In this document: one piece after another, positions 31,114 through 40,940 of the stretch
How positions within the stretch are numbered: the first letter of the stretch is position 1
How the letters are laid out: every line of letters starts with the position of its first letter
Origin: Caulobacter sp. Root1455
GTDB taxonomy: Bacteria > Pseudomonadota > Alphaproteobacteria > Caulobacterales > Caulobacteraceae
Length of the DNA: 64,000 nt
Assembly: GCF_001426905.1 (NCBI RefSeq)
Contig: NZ_LMFQ01000020.1
Span: 310,001-374,000 of the forward strand
Direction of reading: 5' to 3'
The notes under the pieces: model-generated
The model's input: only the letters and a program-made list of their open reading frames with translations
What the model was told of the DNA's origin: nothing
The model's database searches: none
Translations under genes and position numbers: made by a program

Positions 31114-32829
31114 CTACAGCCCCTTCGCAACCCCCTCGCGTCGGGGATCGGCCCCGCCTTCCAGAACCCCGCCCGGCCGCACGATCACGCCGTGCAGGCC
31201 TGAGTTCTCGTTCTGGCCGGTCCTCAGCGCCACGCCCCGCGCCTGCAGGGCCGCGGTCATCTGCGGACCGAACTTCTCGACGTCGCCCGAGAAGCTGTCG
31301 CCGCGCGCCACCAGGTTGGGCAAGGCCACGGCCTGCTGCATCGTCAGGCCCCAGTCGAACACCCCGACCATGGCCTTCAGATTATAGGACAGGATCGCCG
31401 AGCCGCCGGGCGAGCCCAGCGCGGCCAGGAACTTGCCGTCCTTGTCGAGGACGACGATCGGGACCATCGACGAACGCGGCCGCTTGCCGCCGGCCACCGC
31501 GTTGGCGGCCGGCGCGCCGTCGCCGTCATGCGGGTCGAAGTTGAAGTCGGTCAGCTGGTTGTTGAGGAAGAAGCCGCCGACCATCCGGCCCGAGCCGAAC
31601 ACGCTCTCGACCGTGGTGGTCATCGACACCACGTTGCCCATCGGATCGACGATGACCATGTGGGTCGTGCCCGCCGGCTCCTGGGTCTTGTCGGGGCCGA
31701 CGACCGGCGCGCCCTTGGGCTGGCCGAAGCTCGGGGCCGGACCGGCGGTCTGCCCGATCAGCTTGGCGCGCTCGGCGACATAGGCCGGGTCCAGCAGGCC
31801 TTCGACGGGCACCTTCACGAACGAGGGGTCGCCGACATAGCGGTCGCGGTCGGCGTACATCACCCGTTCGGCCTGCGCCAACAGGGTCCAGGCGACCGGA
31901 TCGTTCGGCCCGCGCTGGGCGATGTCGGTGTGCTCCAGCATCATCAGGGCCTGGATCACCGCCACCCCGCTCGACTGCGGATTGGGCACGCAGACGGTGT
32001 AGACCTTCCACGGCCGGCACAGGGCGTCGGCCGAGCGCGGCTTGTAGGCCTTCAGGTCCGCCAGGGTCATGGCGGAGGCCAGTTCGCCCTGGTGCAGCCG
32101 GTCGACGATCTTCTGGGCCAACGGGCCCTCGTAGAGGGCGCTGGGACCCTTGCTGGCCAGGCCGCGCAGGGTGGCGGCGTAGGCCGGATTCCTCAGCGTG
32201 TCGCCGGCCTGGTAACGCTGGCCGTTCGGCTTGGTGAAATAGGCGACCGCGTCGGGCGCCTGGCCCTGCGGGATGCGGGTGCTGTTGATCATGCCCGCCA
32301 GGCGCGGGCTGACCGTGAAGCCGTTGTCGGCCAGGCCCTCGGCGTCCTTGAACAACGTGCTCCAGGCGGCCTTGCCGTGCTCCTTCTGGGCCTGGGCCAG
32401 CATGCCCACGGCCCCCGGCACGCCCGTCGAGCGACCTGAAAGAACGGCGGCCACGAAGCTCAGCGGCTTGCCGTCGGGACCCATGAACAGCTGCGGGGTC
32501 GCCCCTTGCGGCGCCTTCTCGCGGCCGTCATAGGCGGTCACCTTGCCGGTCTTGGCGTCGTAGAACATCAGGAACGAACCGCCGCCCAGGCCCGAGCTCT
32601 GCGGCTCGACCAGGCCCAGCACGGCCTGCACCGCCACGGCCGCGTCCACCGCCGTGCCGCCGTCGCGCAGCACGCGCAGGCCGGCCTCCACCGCCAGCGG
32701 ATTGGCCGCCGCCACCATGCCGCTCGGCTTGTAGGCCGCCGCCGCAACCGCGGCCGGAGGTCGGGCCTCCGCCGAAAGCGGCGCGCAGCCGGCGAGCAGG
32801 GCGAGGAGCAGCGGAGCAATCAGGCGCAT
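31114..32829 (-). CDS. ggt: Gamma-glutamyltransferase
   Basis: A 571-residue secreted Ntn-hydrolase that cleaves or transfers gamma-glutamyl groups, for example from glutathione. The N-terminus MRLIAPLLLALLAGCAPLS is a lipoprotein-type signal (LLAGC), so the precursor is probably anchored in a membrane. The precursor is cut before the catalytic Thr in GTTHMVIVDPMGNVVSMTTTVESVFGS (Thr near residue 387). DGGTAVDAAVAVQAVLGLVEPQSSGLGGGSFLMFYD and GKRPRSSMVPIVV are further hallmarks. An ATG ten codons upstream (32859) is possible, but 32829 places the signal peptide correctly. Together with gshA and gloB it makes several glutathione-related genes in the window. Confidence 0.93.
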   Translation of the reverse strand: MRLIAPLLLALLAGCAPLSAEARPPAAVAAAAYKPSGMVAAANPLAVEAGLRVLRDGGTAVDAAVAVQAVLGLVEPQSSGLGGGSFLMFYDAKTGKVTAYDGREKAPQGATPQLFMGPDGKPLSFVAAVLSGRSTGVPGAVGMLAQAQKEHGKAAWSTLFKDAEGLADNGFTVSPRLAGMINSTRIPQGQAPDAVAYFTKPNGQRYQAGDTLRNPAYAATLRGLASKGPSALYEGPLAQKIVDRLHQGELASAMTLADLKAYKPRSADALCRPWKVYTVCVPNPQSSGVAVIQALMMLEHTDIAQRGPNDPVAWTLLAQAERVMYADRDRYVGDPSFVKVPVEGLLDPAYVAERAKLIGQTAGPAPSFGQPKGAPVVGPDKTQEPAGTTHMVIVDPMGNVVSMTTTVESVFGSGRMVGGFFLNNQLTDFNFDPHDGDGAPAANAVAGGKRPRSSMVPIVVLDKDGKFLAALGSPGGSAILSYNLKAMVGVFDWGLTMQQAVALPNLVARGDSFSGDVEKFGPQMTAALQARGVALRTGQNENSGLHGVIVRPGGVLEGGADPRREGVAKGL

Positions 32830-33004
32830 GGCGAACTTTCGACGAAGGACCCCGGTCATGGGAGGCTTGGCACGGAAACGGGGAGCTTGCCGTCGCGATC
32901 CCCGCTCGGCCAGACCCTCTTCCTCAAGAAGGGAGCGGAGCCTCGCGGGTCAAGGCCCGCAAGCCCTTCTCCACAAACTTCGCGCATTCTGCATCAAAAG
33001 CCGC

Positions 33005-33033
33005 TTGCGTCCCGGGATCGTCCGGGCTATCTC
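33005..33033 (+). promoter_or_regulatory. Candidate housekeeping promoter of tRNA-Arg
   Basis: TTGCGTC at 33005-33011 and GCTATCTC at 33026-33033 are separated by 14 bases. They resemble the Caulobacter housekeeping consensus TTGACGS-N10-14-GCTANAWC with a few mismatches. The predicted start lies about 15-18 bases upstream of the tRNA. Confidence 0.5.
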
Positions 33034-33057
33034 CCCCGCCTCGCCGAAAGGCAGTGC

Positions 33058-33562
<505 letters not shown>

Positions 33563-33646
33563 AGCCTCCCCCGACCCGATTGCATCAGGCCGGGACTCTA
33601 GGTCTTCACGCGAACCGGTGTCTACTTTGCTTGAGGGCGTGGCGGG

Positions 33647-34486
33647 CTAGAAGGCGGCCTGCAGGAAGAGGGCGGGGCCCTTGAAGGTGTAGGCCACGTC
33701 GCCGTCCCAGCGTTCCTTCTCGATGCCCAGCTCGTAGTCGACATAGCGGTACATCACGCCGATCCCGACATTCTCGAACACGCGATACGAGACGCTGGCC
33801 TGGGCGTTGATCAGGCGGCCGTCATAGTCCGAGACCTTCAGCGACAGATAGTCGATCCGCCCGCCCACGGTCAGCTTGGGCGTCGCCTGGTAGATTCCGT
33901 AGGCGCCGAGCGTCGGCAGGGGGGCGAGGGCGTCGCGCTGGCGGGCCTCGGTCTGGACCGCGGCGTTTCCGACATGGCCCTGGCCCTCCAGTCCGACCGT
34001 GAACTGGGTGACGTGAAGCCCGACCACCCCACCCAGATCGAGCTTGTCGTTGCGGACGAAGGCATAGCCGACCGCCACCCGATAGACATCGGTCTTGAAC
34101 TCGCTGGCGATGGTCACCCCGGCCGGATAGGTGACGTCGTCGAAGGTGAGGTCCCGGCCGGCGGTGGCGGAGGCGCTGCGGTTGAGGGCGTAATATTCAC
34201 CGACGACCGACCAGCGATCGCCGATCCTGGCTCCGGCGAAGAAGGCCGGAAGGGACTTTCGATCGCTCAGCTTGAGGTCGGATTCCAGGTCGATCTTCGT
34301 GCCGATGGTCCCGGTCTTGTTCGACACGGCGACCGTGGTGTCGATGTCGGGCCAGAAGGCCTGGGCCTGCAACCAATAGCGATCGTCCAGGGCCTGGGCA
34401 TGGGCGGAAGAGGCGAAGGCGACGAAGGCTGCTCCGACCGCCGCCCCCGACGTCAGGAAGCAGGACTTCGTGGACGATCGGGCCAT
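33647..34486 (-). CDS. Outer-membrane beta-barrel protein
   Basis: A 279-residue protein. The N-terminus MARSSTKSCFLTSGAAVGAAFVAFASSAHA is a signal peptide with an SAHA-Q site. The mature part alternates short amphipathic strands (RWSVVGEYYALNRS, VYRVAVGYAFVR, LTVGGRIDYLSLKVS, VGIGVMYRYVDYEL) and ends in Phe (LFLQAAF), the usual C-terminal signal for BAM insertion. About 10-12 strands are likely. The longer upstream reading frame is rejected because the signal peptide starts at 34486. It lies 114 bp downstream of the LuxR-type regulator on the same strand and may be a member or a target of that system. Confidence 0.82.
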   Translation of the reverse strand: MARSSTKSCFLTSGAAVGAAFVAFASSAHAQALDDRYWLQAQAFWPDIDTTVAVSNKTGTIGTKIDLESDLKLSDRKSLPAFFAGARIGDRWSVVGEYYALNRSASATAGRDLTFDDVTYPAGVTIASEFKTDVYRVAVGYAFVRNDKLDLGGVVGLHVTQFTVGLEGQGHVGNAAVQTEARQRDALAPLPTLGAYGIYQATPKLTVGGRIDYLSLKVSDYDGRLINAQASVSYRVFENVGIGVMYRYVDYELGIEKERWDGDVAYTFKGPALFLQAAF

Positions 34487-34600
34487 GGCGTCTCTCCGCG
34501 TGTGCCCGTCAAGCTGAGCCTGGAAGGGCCGCGAACCAATCGGGAGAATTCTCAATTCGCCCCCGGATTTTACACTAGCCCGGCCCAGGTTTGTCTGGAG

Positions 34601-35239
34601 TTAGATTTCAATGACGCCGCGTCTGGCCGCCACGGTGACGGCGTGGGTGCGGTCGGCGACGTCGAGTTTAGCGAAGATGCTCTTCAGGTGGGCCTTCACC
34701 GTGTCTTCCGACAGCGACAGGTCCCAGGCGATCTGCTTGTTGGCCCGACCCGCGGCGACCAGGCGCAGCACGTGGATCTCGCGCTCGCTCAGGGTCTCGT
34801 CGATCGCGTGGATGGCGATCTCGTGGGCGACCTCGGGCTGCAGGTGGCGCCGGCCGGCGTGGATGTTTCGGATCGTGTCCAGCAGTTCGCGTCGCAGGGC
34901 GCCCTTGAGCAGATAGCCGGTGGCGCCGGCCTTCAGGGCGCGCAGGGCCTGGACGTCGCCGGCATAGGTGGTCAGCACCACGATCCGGGCGGCCGGGAAC
35001 TCGGCGCGGATGGCTTCGATGGCCTCCAGGCCGCTCATTCCCGGCATCTGCAGGTCCATCAACGTCACATCGGGCCGCAGGTCCCGGTAGCGCGCCAAGG
35101 CCTCGGCGCCGTTCTCGGCCTCCCCGACCAGCACCATGTCCGGCTGCAGGGCCAGGACCGCCGCGACGCCTTCGCGCAGCATCGGGTGGTCGTCGACGAC
35201 CAAGACGCGGATCGGCTGGCCGGCGGGGGCGGCGGTCAT
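34601..35239 (-). CDS. NarL/LuxR-family response regulator
   Basis: A 212-residue two-domain regulator. The receiver domain (residues 10-125) has the acidic pair VVDDHP, the phosphoacceptor Asp62 in TLMDLQMPGMSG, and a Lys in GYLLKGALRRELL. The C-terminal HTH of LuxR type, TLSEREIHVLRLVAAGRANKQIAWDLSLSEDTVKAHLKSIFAKL, occupies residues 148-192. Its start lies one base after the stop of the propeller-type histidine kinase, so the two are translated together and form a cognate pair. Confidence 0.94.
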   Translation of the reverse strand: MTAAPAGQPIRVLVVDDHPMLREGVAAVLALQPDMVLVGEAENGAEALARYRDLRPDVTLMDLQMPGMSGLEAIEAIRAEFPAARIVVLTTYAGDVQALRALKAGATGYLLKGALRRELLDTIRNIHAGRRHLQPEVAHEIAIHAIDETLSEREIHVLRLVAAGRANKQIAWDLSLSEDTVKAHLKSIFAKLDVADRTHAVTVAARRGVIEI

Positions 35240-35240
35240 G

Positions 35241-38200
35241 TCAGCGCTCGCTTGTCAGGGCGCGGCGCGCGGCGAAGGGCCATGCGCGGCGACCGAGACT
35301 GAGGTAGGCGACGCCGGCCGGGATGGTCAACTCGATCTCCGCGCCGGCGCCCGGACGGCTGCGGATCTCGAACTCCGCCTGGATCTTGCGAGCCCGTTCG
35401 CCCATCCCCGTCAGGCCGAAATGGCCTTCGCGCCCGCCGCTGTCGAGCACGGCCTGGTCGAGGCCGACCCCGTCGTCGCGGAAGCGCACGTTCAGGGCGC
35501 CGCGGCCATAGCCGACGTCGATCTCGACCGCGCGGGCCTGGGCGTGGCGCTGGGCGTTGAACAGGGCCTCGGAGGCGATCAGCTCGATCTCCTCGCGGAC
35601 CAGGGGGTGCAGGCGGCGGGGCGTGCCCTCGACCACCATGCGGACCTTGATCGCCGGCTCCAGGCCGAGCCGCTCGACCAGTTCGGCCAGGATGTCGTGC
35701 AAGTCGCCGGCCTTGTCGGCGCGCAGGCTCTTCACCCGGTCGCGGCCCTCGACGATGACGTCGTCGGCGCGGTCGAGCGCGCCCTCGAGCGCCTGGCGGG
35801 CCGGGAGGTCGGCGGGGATCTGATCGACGACCGACTGCAGGCGCAGCATCAGGCCCTGGATGCCCTGCAGCAGGGTGTCATGCAGCTCGCGGGCGATGCG
35901 TTCGCGCTCGGCCATCCGAACCTGCAGCCGACCATGGATGCGATCGGACACTTGCCGCAGCCGCAAGGCGTAGAGGCCCCAGAGCAGGCCGATCAAAGCC
36001 AGGATGCAAAGGGCCCGGAACAGATTGGTCTGAATGAAGGTCGGCGGAATCTCGATCGCGAGGGCCGCGCCCTGGTCGTTCCACACCCCGTCATTGTTGG
36101 CCGCCACGACCTGGAAGCGATACCGGCCGGGCTTGAGGTTGGTGTAGAAGGCCTGCCGCCGGCCGCCGACATCGACCCAGTCCTTGTCGACGCCCTCCAA
36201 CCGGTAGCGGAAGCGCACGCGTTCGGGGATGCCCAAGCTCAGGGCCGTATAGTCGATCTGCAGCTTGGACGCGCCCTTGGGCAGGGTCAGGTCGCGGGGG
36301 TCGCGATAGACGCGGCCGTCGACCGTCAGGGAGCGGATCGAGACGGGCGGCGGCAGGGCGTTGCGGGCGATGTGGGCCGGATCGATCCAGGCCACGCCTT
36401 CGAGCGTCAGGATCCAGATGCGTCCGTCGCCGCCCATGACGACGTCCCTGACCCCGTTTTGCTGGGGCGGGCCAGGCAGCCCGTCCCTCAGATCGAACAG
36501 CCGGTAGTTCAGCGGTCGCGCGGGATCGTCGAACGCCCGCGCGAGGTCTTTCGTCCGTATCTGGACGACGCCGAGCGCGCCGAGGATCCAGGTTTCGCCG
36601 TTTGGGGTCTGAACGACGCCCTGGACGCCCTTGGCCCAGGGAAAGCGGGCGACCTGCAGGGCCTGGAACCGGTCGCCGGTCAGGCGCAGCAATCCGAATT
36701 CGCAACCGATCAGCAGGTCTTTCGGCCCCTGATAGATCGCGCGCAGGCCGCCCACGGCAAGCTTGGGCGAGGGGCGAAGGGTCTGAACGGCGCCGTCCGC
36801 GGCCACCCGCGACAGCGTCCTCGGCGTCGGCAGCAGCAGGCGGCCCTGACGATCGATCGTGATATTGCTGTGGACCAGCTCGGGGGCCAGCGGCGGAAAC
36901 ACGGTCCATCGGCCCCTGGCGTCAAGCCGGCCATAGCCCGTCGCGAACAGGGCCAGCCAGAGGTCTCCGCGGTCGTCCACCACGCATCCGGAGTAGGGAT
37001 CGTCTCGGGCGACGGGCGGCTTGACCGTTCGCGGCCGGCCGCCCAGCCGCGTCAGGCTGTTGTTCGCGCCGAGCCACATCGCGCCAGCCTTGTCCTGGCA
37101 AAGCGCCGTCGGATTGTCGAGGCGGTCGCGGATCATTCTGGGCGCCTGGCCGGGCGAGGCCCGGTAGACCGTGTCGCTGTCGGCCGTCCAGATCGCGCCG
37201 TCACGGTCGACGAACTGCATGTAGCCGAAGCGTGAGGACCGGGCGATCCCGGGCTCGACCACGACGTTGGCCGTGCGCAGGCGGTCGAGGCCCGCGGAGG
37301 TGCCGATCCAGATGTTGCCTTCGTGATCCTCCAGGATCGGCACGGCCTTGTTGGAGCTCAGCCCGTCCTTGGCCTCGTAGGTTTCGGCGCGCGGCCTTGA
37401 TGTCCGTTCGTTGGTCGCGAAGGCGACGTCCGGCTTGGCGACGCGAAAGGCGCCGGTCGAGAAGGTCGTGCCCCAGAGGCTGCCGTCGCGGTCGAACAGG
37501 ATGCGGGCGTACCGGGCGGAGTCCGACACGATATAGCCCGCCGGCGCGCCGCGCCTGGCCGTTTCGCCCTTGGCGACATTCGGGAGGGGGCGGGCCCCGA
37601 GGGAATCCGAGACCCACAGACGCCCGCCCGCGTCTTCCGTCAGACCGGCGCCGGCCCCCATCACCACATCGGTGCGTTCAAAGCGTCTCGCACCGCGCCG
37701 CAGGAAGGAGAGGCTGCCGTCGATCGCCACCCACAAGGTGCCGTCGCGGGTGACCCTCAGGTCCATGATGTAACCTTCGGGCAGGTTCCACGACGCGTCC
37801 ACGTCCTGCTGCTTGCCGCCGACGAACCGCGCCAGATTGTGCTTGGGCGTGCTGAACGCGGCCCAGACGGCGCCGTCCTGGTCCTCGGTCATGGTCAATA
37901 TTCCTTCGCTGCCGGCTTGCGGAAATTCCCGCAGCTTGCCATCGCGAAAGATCGCGACGCCGCCCCGACGATAACCGGCCCAGAGCTCGCCCGATCGGGT
38001 GACCAGCAGGGCGTTGATGTGATGGGAGTGCGAATAGTGGTCGTCGGCCAGCGGGATGGCTTCGAACGTCACGCCGTCGAACCGATAAAGGCCGCTGGCC
38101 GCGCCCAGCCACAGATAGCCGTCGGCCGATTGGGCCAAGGCCCAGATGTTGGTCGGCGCCCCGTCCTCCGCCGTCCAACTGGTGTGCTTGAACTGGGGGA

Positions 38201-38294
38201 TCGTCCGGGCCGGGTCCAGGGCCCGGGCCGGACCGCCCAGCGCCAGGCCCAGGAGAACGGCGATCGCGAACAGAAGTCTGGCCGCCGTCTTCAT
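35241..38294 (-). CDS. Two-component sensor kinase with periplasmic beta-propeller
   Basis: A 1017-residue kinase. It has a signal peptide (MKTAARLLFAIAVLLGLALGGPARA), then about 680 residues of two-component-propeller repeats with motifs such as LWLGAASGLYRFDG and IWIGTSAGLDRLRT. A Y_Y_Y-type domain (FRYRLEGVDKDWVDVG... PGRYRFQVVAANNDG) and one transmembrane helix (LCILALIGLLWGLYAL, near 770) follow. The cytoplasmic end has HisKA_3, ERERIARELHDTLLQGIQG with His near 803, and HATPase FRDDGVGLD. In other bacteria such large sensors respond to periplasmic saccharides or related ligands; the ligand here is unknown. It pairs with the downstream regulator. Confidence 0.93.
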   Translation of the reverse strand: MKTAARLLFAIAVLLGLALGGPARALDPARTIPQFKHTSWTAEDGAPTNIWALAQSADGYLWLGAASGLYRFDGVTFEAIPLADDHYSHSHHINALLVTRSGELWAGYRRGGVAIFRDGKLREFPQAGSEGILTMTEDQDGAVWAAFSTPKHNLARFVGGKQQDVDASWNLPEGYIMDLRVTRDGTLWVAIDGSLSFLRRGARRFERTDVVMGAGAGLTEDAGGRLWVSDSLGARPLPNVAKGETARRGAPAGYIVSDSARYARILFDRDGSLWGTTFSTGAFRVAKPDVAFATNERTSRPRAETYEAKDGLSSNKAVPILEDHEGNIWIGTSAGLDRLRTANVVVEPGIARSSRFGYMQFVDRDGAIWTADSDTVYRASPGQAPRMIRDRLDNPTALCQDKAGAMWLGANNSLTRLGGRPRTVKPPVARDDPYSGCVVDDRGDLWLALFATGYGRLDARGRWTVFPPLAPELVHSNITIDRQGRLLLPTPRTLSRVAADGAVQTLRPSPKLAVGGLRAIYQGPKDLLIGCEFGLLRLTGDRFQALQVARFPWAKGVQGVVQTPNGETWILGALGVVQIRTKDLARAFDDPARPLNYRLFDLRDGLPGPPQQNGVRDVVMGGDGRIWILTLEGVAWIDPAHIARNALPPPVSIRSLTVDGRVYRDPRDLTLPKGASKLQIDYTALSLGIPERVRFRYRLEGVDKDWVDVGGRRQAFYTNLKPGRYRFQVVAANNDGVWNDQGAALAIEIPPTFIQTNLFRALCILALIGLLWGLYALRLRQVSDRIHGRLQVRMAERERIARELHDTLLQGIQGLMLRLQSVVDQIPADLPARQALEGALDRADDVIVEGRDRVKSLRADKAGDLHDILAELVERLGLEPAIKVRMVVEGTPRRLHPLVREEIELIASEALFNAQRHAQARAVEIDVGYGRGALNVRFRDDGVGLDQAVLDSGGREGHFGLTGMGERARKIQAEFEIRSRPGAGAEIELTIPAGVAYLSLGRRAWPFAARRALTSER

Positions 38295-38451
38295 GCTTGA
38301 TCGTCTCCGCCGGCCGCGAACGTTCGAGCCTTGCTTTCACGAGCCAAGCCCACGCGAAATCTCGAAAGAGTGACGCGCGGCTCCCCCGTTGGAAGCTTAA
38401 CGAAAGGGTGTCGATCGAGATAGCGCTGTGGCTTCGAACAGGACGCTTCTC

Positions 38452-38808
38452 ATGTTTCTCGGCGCCATGTTTCCGGGCGGTCTGATCGGCGTGGCGCTCC
38501 TGATCGGGCGCCTGGCCGCCGCGGCCGTGCTGATATTCGCGCTGGGCGGTCCCGCGCTGGAAGCGCCCTGGTCGACCCTGCCCTTCCTCCTCGTGGCGGC
38601 CGCCCTGACGGCGGGGCTGCTGACCCGCTTCGCGGCGGCGGCCTGCGCGGTCCTGGTGATGTTCGGCGCGGCCAAGGCGGACGGGACGCTTTCCGCGGTG
38701 CTGGCGCTCAACGCCTTGCATATCGTCGGACTCGTGCTGACCGGGGGCGGCGCCTATTCGCTGGATGCGCGGCTGTTCGGCCGGCGCGTGATCCGGCTTG
38801 ACGACTAG
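38452..38808 (+). CDS. DoxX-like small membrane protein
   Basis: A 118-residue protein with four hydrophobic segments: MFPGGLIGVALLIGRLAAAAVLIFALGG, LPFLLVAAALTAGLLTRFAAAACAVLVMFG, and ALNALHIVGLVLTGGGAYSLDARLFGRR. The layout and the closing GAYSLDA resemble DoxX/DoxD-related membrane proteins, whose roles in redox or quinone reactions are poorly defined. AGGA eight bases before the ATG at 38452 decides this start; an in-frame GTG at 38428 lacks a good ribosome site. It is divergent from the propeller kinase. Confidence 0.7.
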   Translation: MFLGAMFPGGLIGVALLIGRLAAAAVLIFALGGPALEAPWSTLPFLLVAAALTAGLLTRFAAAACAVLVMFGAAKADGTLSAVLALNALHIVGLVLTGGGAYSLDARLFGRRVIRLDD

Positions 38809-38912
38809 GGCAACCACCCGATCGGGCGTCCGACGCCTACCCATCCGGGATTTACCGGCGCCAATGTTCGGCCGATCGTCTGGCCACGTCCGAACAGTGT
38901 TGGGAGCGCGTC

Positions 38913-39809
38913 ATGATTGTCCGTAGCGTCGCGGAAATGGCTGGATCCGAGCTCGCCGGCCTCTTTGTCGCCCCGCCCGGCGTGGGCAAGTGGAAGGTCG
39001 CCGCGGCGGAGGTCCGGCTGCGGCCGACACAGGACGTCTCGTCCCCCGCCCCGCGGACCGACACCCTGGTGGTACGCCTGCAGCTGAGCGACTACCCCAG
39101 GCAACGGTGCTGGGAGGGCGGCGTGGCGGCCCCGGTTCGCGACGTGGCGGCGGGCGAGGTTCTGTTCCACGACCTGCGGCGCGATCCTCGGCTGTTGTTG
39201 GACCAGCCCTATCACGCGTTGCACGTCCACATCCCTCGCGCCGCCTTCGAAGCGATCGCCGCGGAATGCAACGCCGTCCCGATCGGCGATCTCGACTACA
39301 CGCCGGGGGTCGGCCTGGTGGATCCGACGATCGCCGGCCTTGGCGCTTCGATCCTGGCCAACGCCCGGGACGGCGCGGTCCATAATCGACTGTTCGTCGA
39401 CCACCTGATCCTGGCCGTGGCCACCCATGTGGCGACCCGCTACGGCGGCATGGTCGCGATGTCGCGGAGCGCGCGCGGCGGGCTCGCCCCCTGGCAAACC
39501 CGCCGGGCGAAGGAGATCCTCGCCGCCAATCTCGACGGCGCGGTCCCGCTGACCGAGGTCGCCCGCCAGTGCGGTCTGTCGGTGGGCCACTTCTCGCGAT
39601 CGTTCCGGCGCTCGTTCGGCACCACGCCGCACCAATGGCTGGTCCAGCGGCGACTGGACGCGGCCAAGGATCTAATCCGCTCGTGCCGCATGCCACTGTC
39701 GAACGTGGCGCTCAGCTGCGGCTTCGCCGATCAGAGCCACCTGACCCGGGTCTTCACCCGCGAGGTCGGCGCCAGCCCGGCGGCCTGGCGCCGCGAGGTG
39801 CAGCAATAG
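38913..39809 (+). CDS. AraC-family transcriptional regulator
   Basis: A 298-residue regulator. The N-terminal 190 residues form a cupin-like or otherwise unassigned sensory part, including LLLDQPYHALHVHIPRAAFEAIA. The C-terminal 100 residues are the double HTH of the AraC/XylS type: RAKEILAANLDGAVPLTEVARQCGLSVGHFSRSFRRSFGTTPHQWLVQRRLDAAKDLI, then LSNVALSCGFADQSHLTRVFTREVGASPAAWRRE. A ribosome site GGGAG precedes the ATG. It follows the DoxX-like gene by 104 bp. The effector and targets cannot be told. Confidence 0.92.
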   Translation: MIVRSVAEMAGSELAGLFVAPPGVGKWKVAAAEVRLRPTQDVSSPAPRTDTLVVRLQLSDYPRQRCWEGGVAAPVRDVAAGEVLFHDLRRDPRLLLDQPYHALHVHIPRAAFEAIAAECNAVPIGDLDYTPGVGLVDPTIAGLGASILANARDGAVHNRLFVDHLILAVATHVATRYGGMVAMSRSARGGLAPWQTRRAKEILAANLDGAVPLTEVARQCGLSVGHFSRSFRRSFGTTPHQWLVQRRLDAAKDLIRSCRMPLSNVALSCGFADQSHLTRVFTREVGASPAAWRREVQQ

Positions 39810-39830
39810 GCCGAAGGGCGGCGACGGGAC

Positions 39831-40856
39831 TCAGGCCGCCAGCTTCCTGGCCTTCACCTTGATCCGGATCACGCGGTGGTTGGACGACATGTAGAGGTGG
39901 CCGTCGGCGGCCAGCTCGCAGTTGGAGATCACGTCGTCGGCCCGGATGATTCCGATCCGTTTGCCGGCCGGGGTGAAGATGGAGATCCCGTCCTTGCTCG
40001 AGGCCCATAGGTTGCCGGCGCGGTCGACCTTCAGGCCGTCGCCGCCGTCGATGCCGGTCGCGGCGCGGTCGACGAGCTGTCGGCGGGCGGTGGGCGCGCC
40101 CTTGGCGTCCAGGTCCCAGGCGACCCAGCCCGACTTGCGGTCGGTGGCGTACAGCGTCCGGCCGTCGGGCGACAGGCCGACCCCGTTGGGCTCGATCGTC
40201 TTGTCGATCATTGTCAGGACGTTGTCGGTCCCCAGGCGATAGACGCCCGAATACTCCGTCTGGCGATAGGGCGAGCTCCAGTCGCCCTTCAGGCCCCAGG
40301 GCGGATCGGTGAAGTAGATCGCTCCGTCGCGGGCCAGGACCAGGTCGTTGGGGCTGTTGAGGCGCTTGCCGTCGAAGCTGGAGGCCAGGACCGTCTTCTT
40401 CTGGGTCTTCAGGTCGATGAACGAGACGCAGCGATTGCCGCTGTCGCCGATCACCAGGCCGCCGCGCGCCAGGATCAGGCCGTTCGAGCCGGCCTCGCGC
40501 AGGCTGATCGTTTCAGGACCCGCATAGCCCGAGGGCGACAGCCAGACCGCGCCGCCGCGCGCCGGCGACCAGCTCATGATCTTGTTGGCCGGCACGTCGG
40601 AGACCAGCAGGAAGCCGTCCTTGCCGCCGACCCAGACGGGGCCCTCGCTCCAGGTGAAGCCGTCCAGCACCTGCTCGACCGGCGCGTCGGCGTCGATCAG
40701 GGCGTCCAGGGCCGGGTCGAGGCGCTCGACCTTGCCGACGACGGTGTAGGATTGCATCGCCGCCTTGGCCGAGCCCGGGGCCAGGGCGGGGGCGGCCGCG
40801 AGGGCGAGGAGCGAGGCGGCCGCGCCGCGACGGGTCATCGGGAAGTCTGGGTTCAC
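39831..40856 (-). CDS. SMP-30/gluconolactonase-like exported protein
   Basis: A 341-residue six-bladed propeller protein. The N-terminus MNPDFPMTRRGAAASLLALAAAPALAPGSAKA is signal-like with a twin Arg, so Tat export is possible although the FLK part of the motif is absent. Propeller and active-site motifs: FTWSEGPVWVG (metal Glu), NSPNDLVLARDGAIYFTDPPWGL (Asn-Asp pair), PNGVGLSPDGRTLYATD and GDGLKVDRAGNLWAS. Family members are calcium/zinc lactonases, for example gluconolactonase. The substrate is not determined. It is convergent with the AraC gene over a 21-bp gap. Confidence 0.88.
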   Translation of the reverse strand: MNPDFPMTRRGAAASLLALAAAPALAPGSAKAAMQSYTVVGKVERLDPALDALIDADAPVEQVLDGFTWSEGPVWVGGKDGFLLVSDVPANKIMSWSPARGGAVWLSPSGYAGPETISLREAGSNGLILARGGLVIGDSGNRCVSFIDLKTQKKTVLASSFDGKRLNSPNDLVLARDGAIYFTDPPWGLKGDWSSPYRQTEYSGVYRLGTDNVLTMIDKTIEPNGVGLSPDGRTLYATDRKSGWVAWDLDAKGAPTARRQLVDRAATGIDGGDGLKVDRAGNLWASSKDGISIFTPAGKRIGIIRADDVISNCELAADGHLYMSSNHRVIRIKVKARKLAA

Positions 40857-40940
40857 GGGCGAAGCTCCTGGCGCCGGAATCGTAAGCCTCGCTGTTGTGC
40901 CCCGCGTTCGGCCGTCGCGCTACTGTCGCTGACAGCCTTG

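Noticed and set aside
34544-34553. GAGAATTCTC palindrome upstream of the outer-membrane protein
   Set aside because: A 10-bp palindrome is likely by chance and not supported by any further copy.
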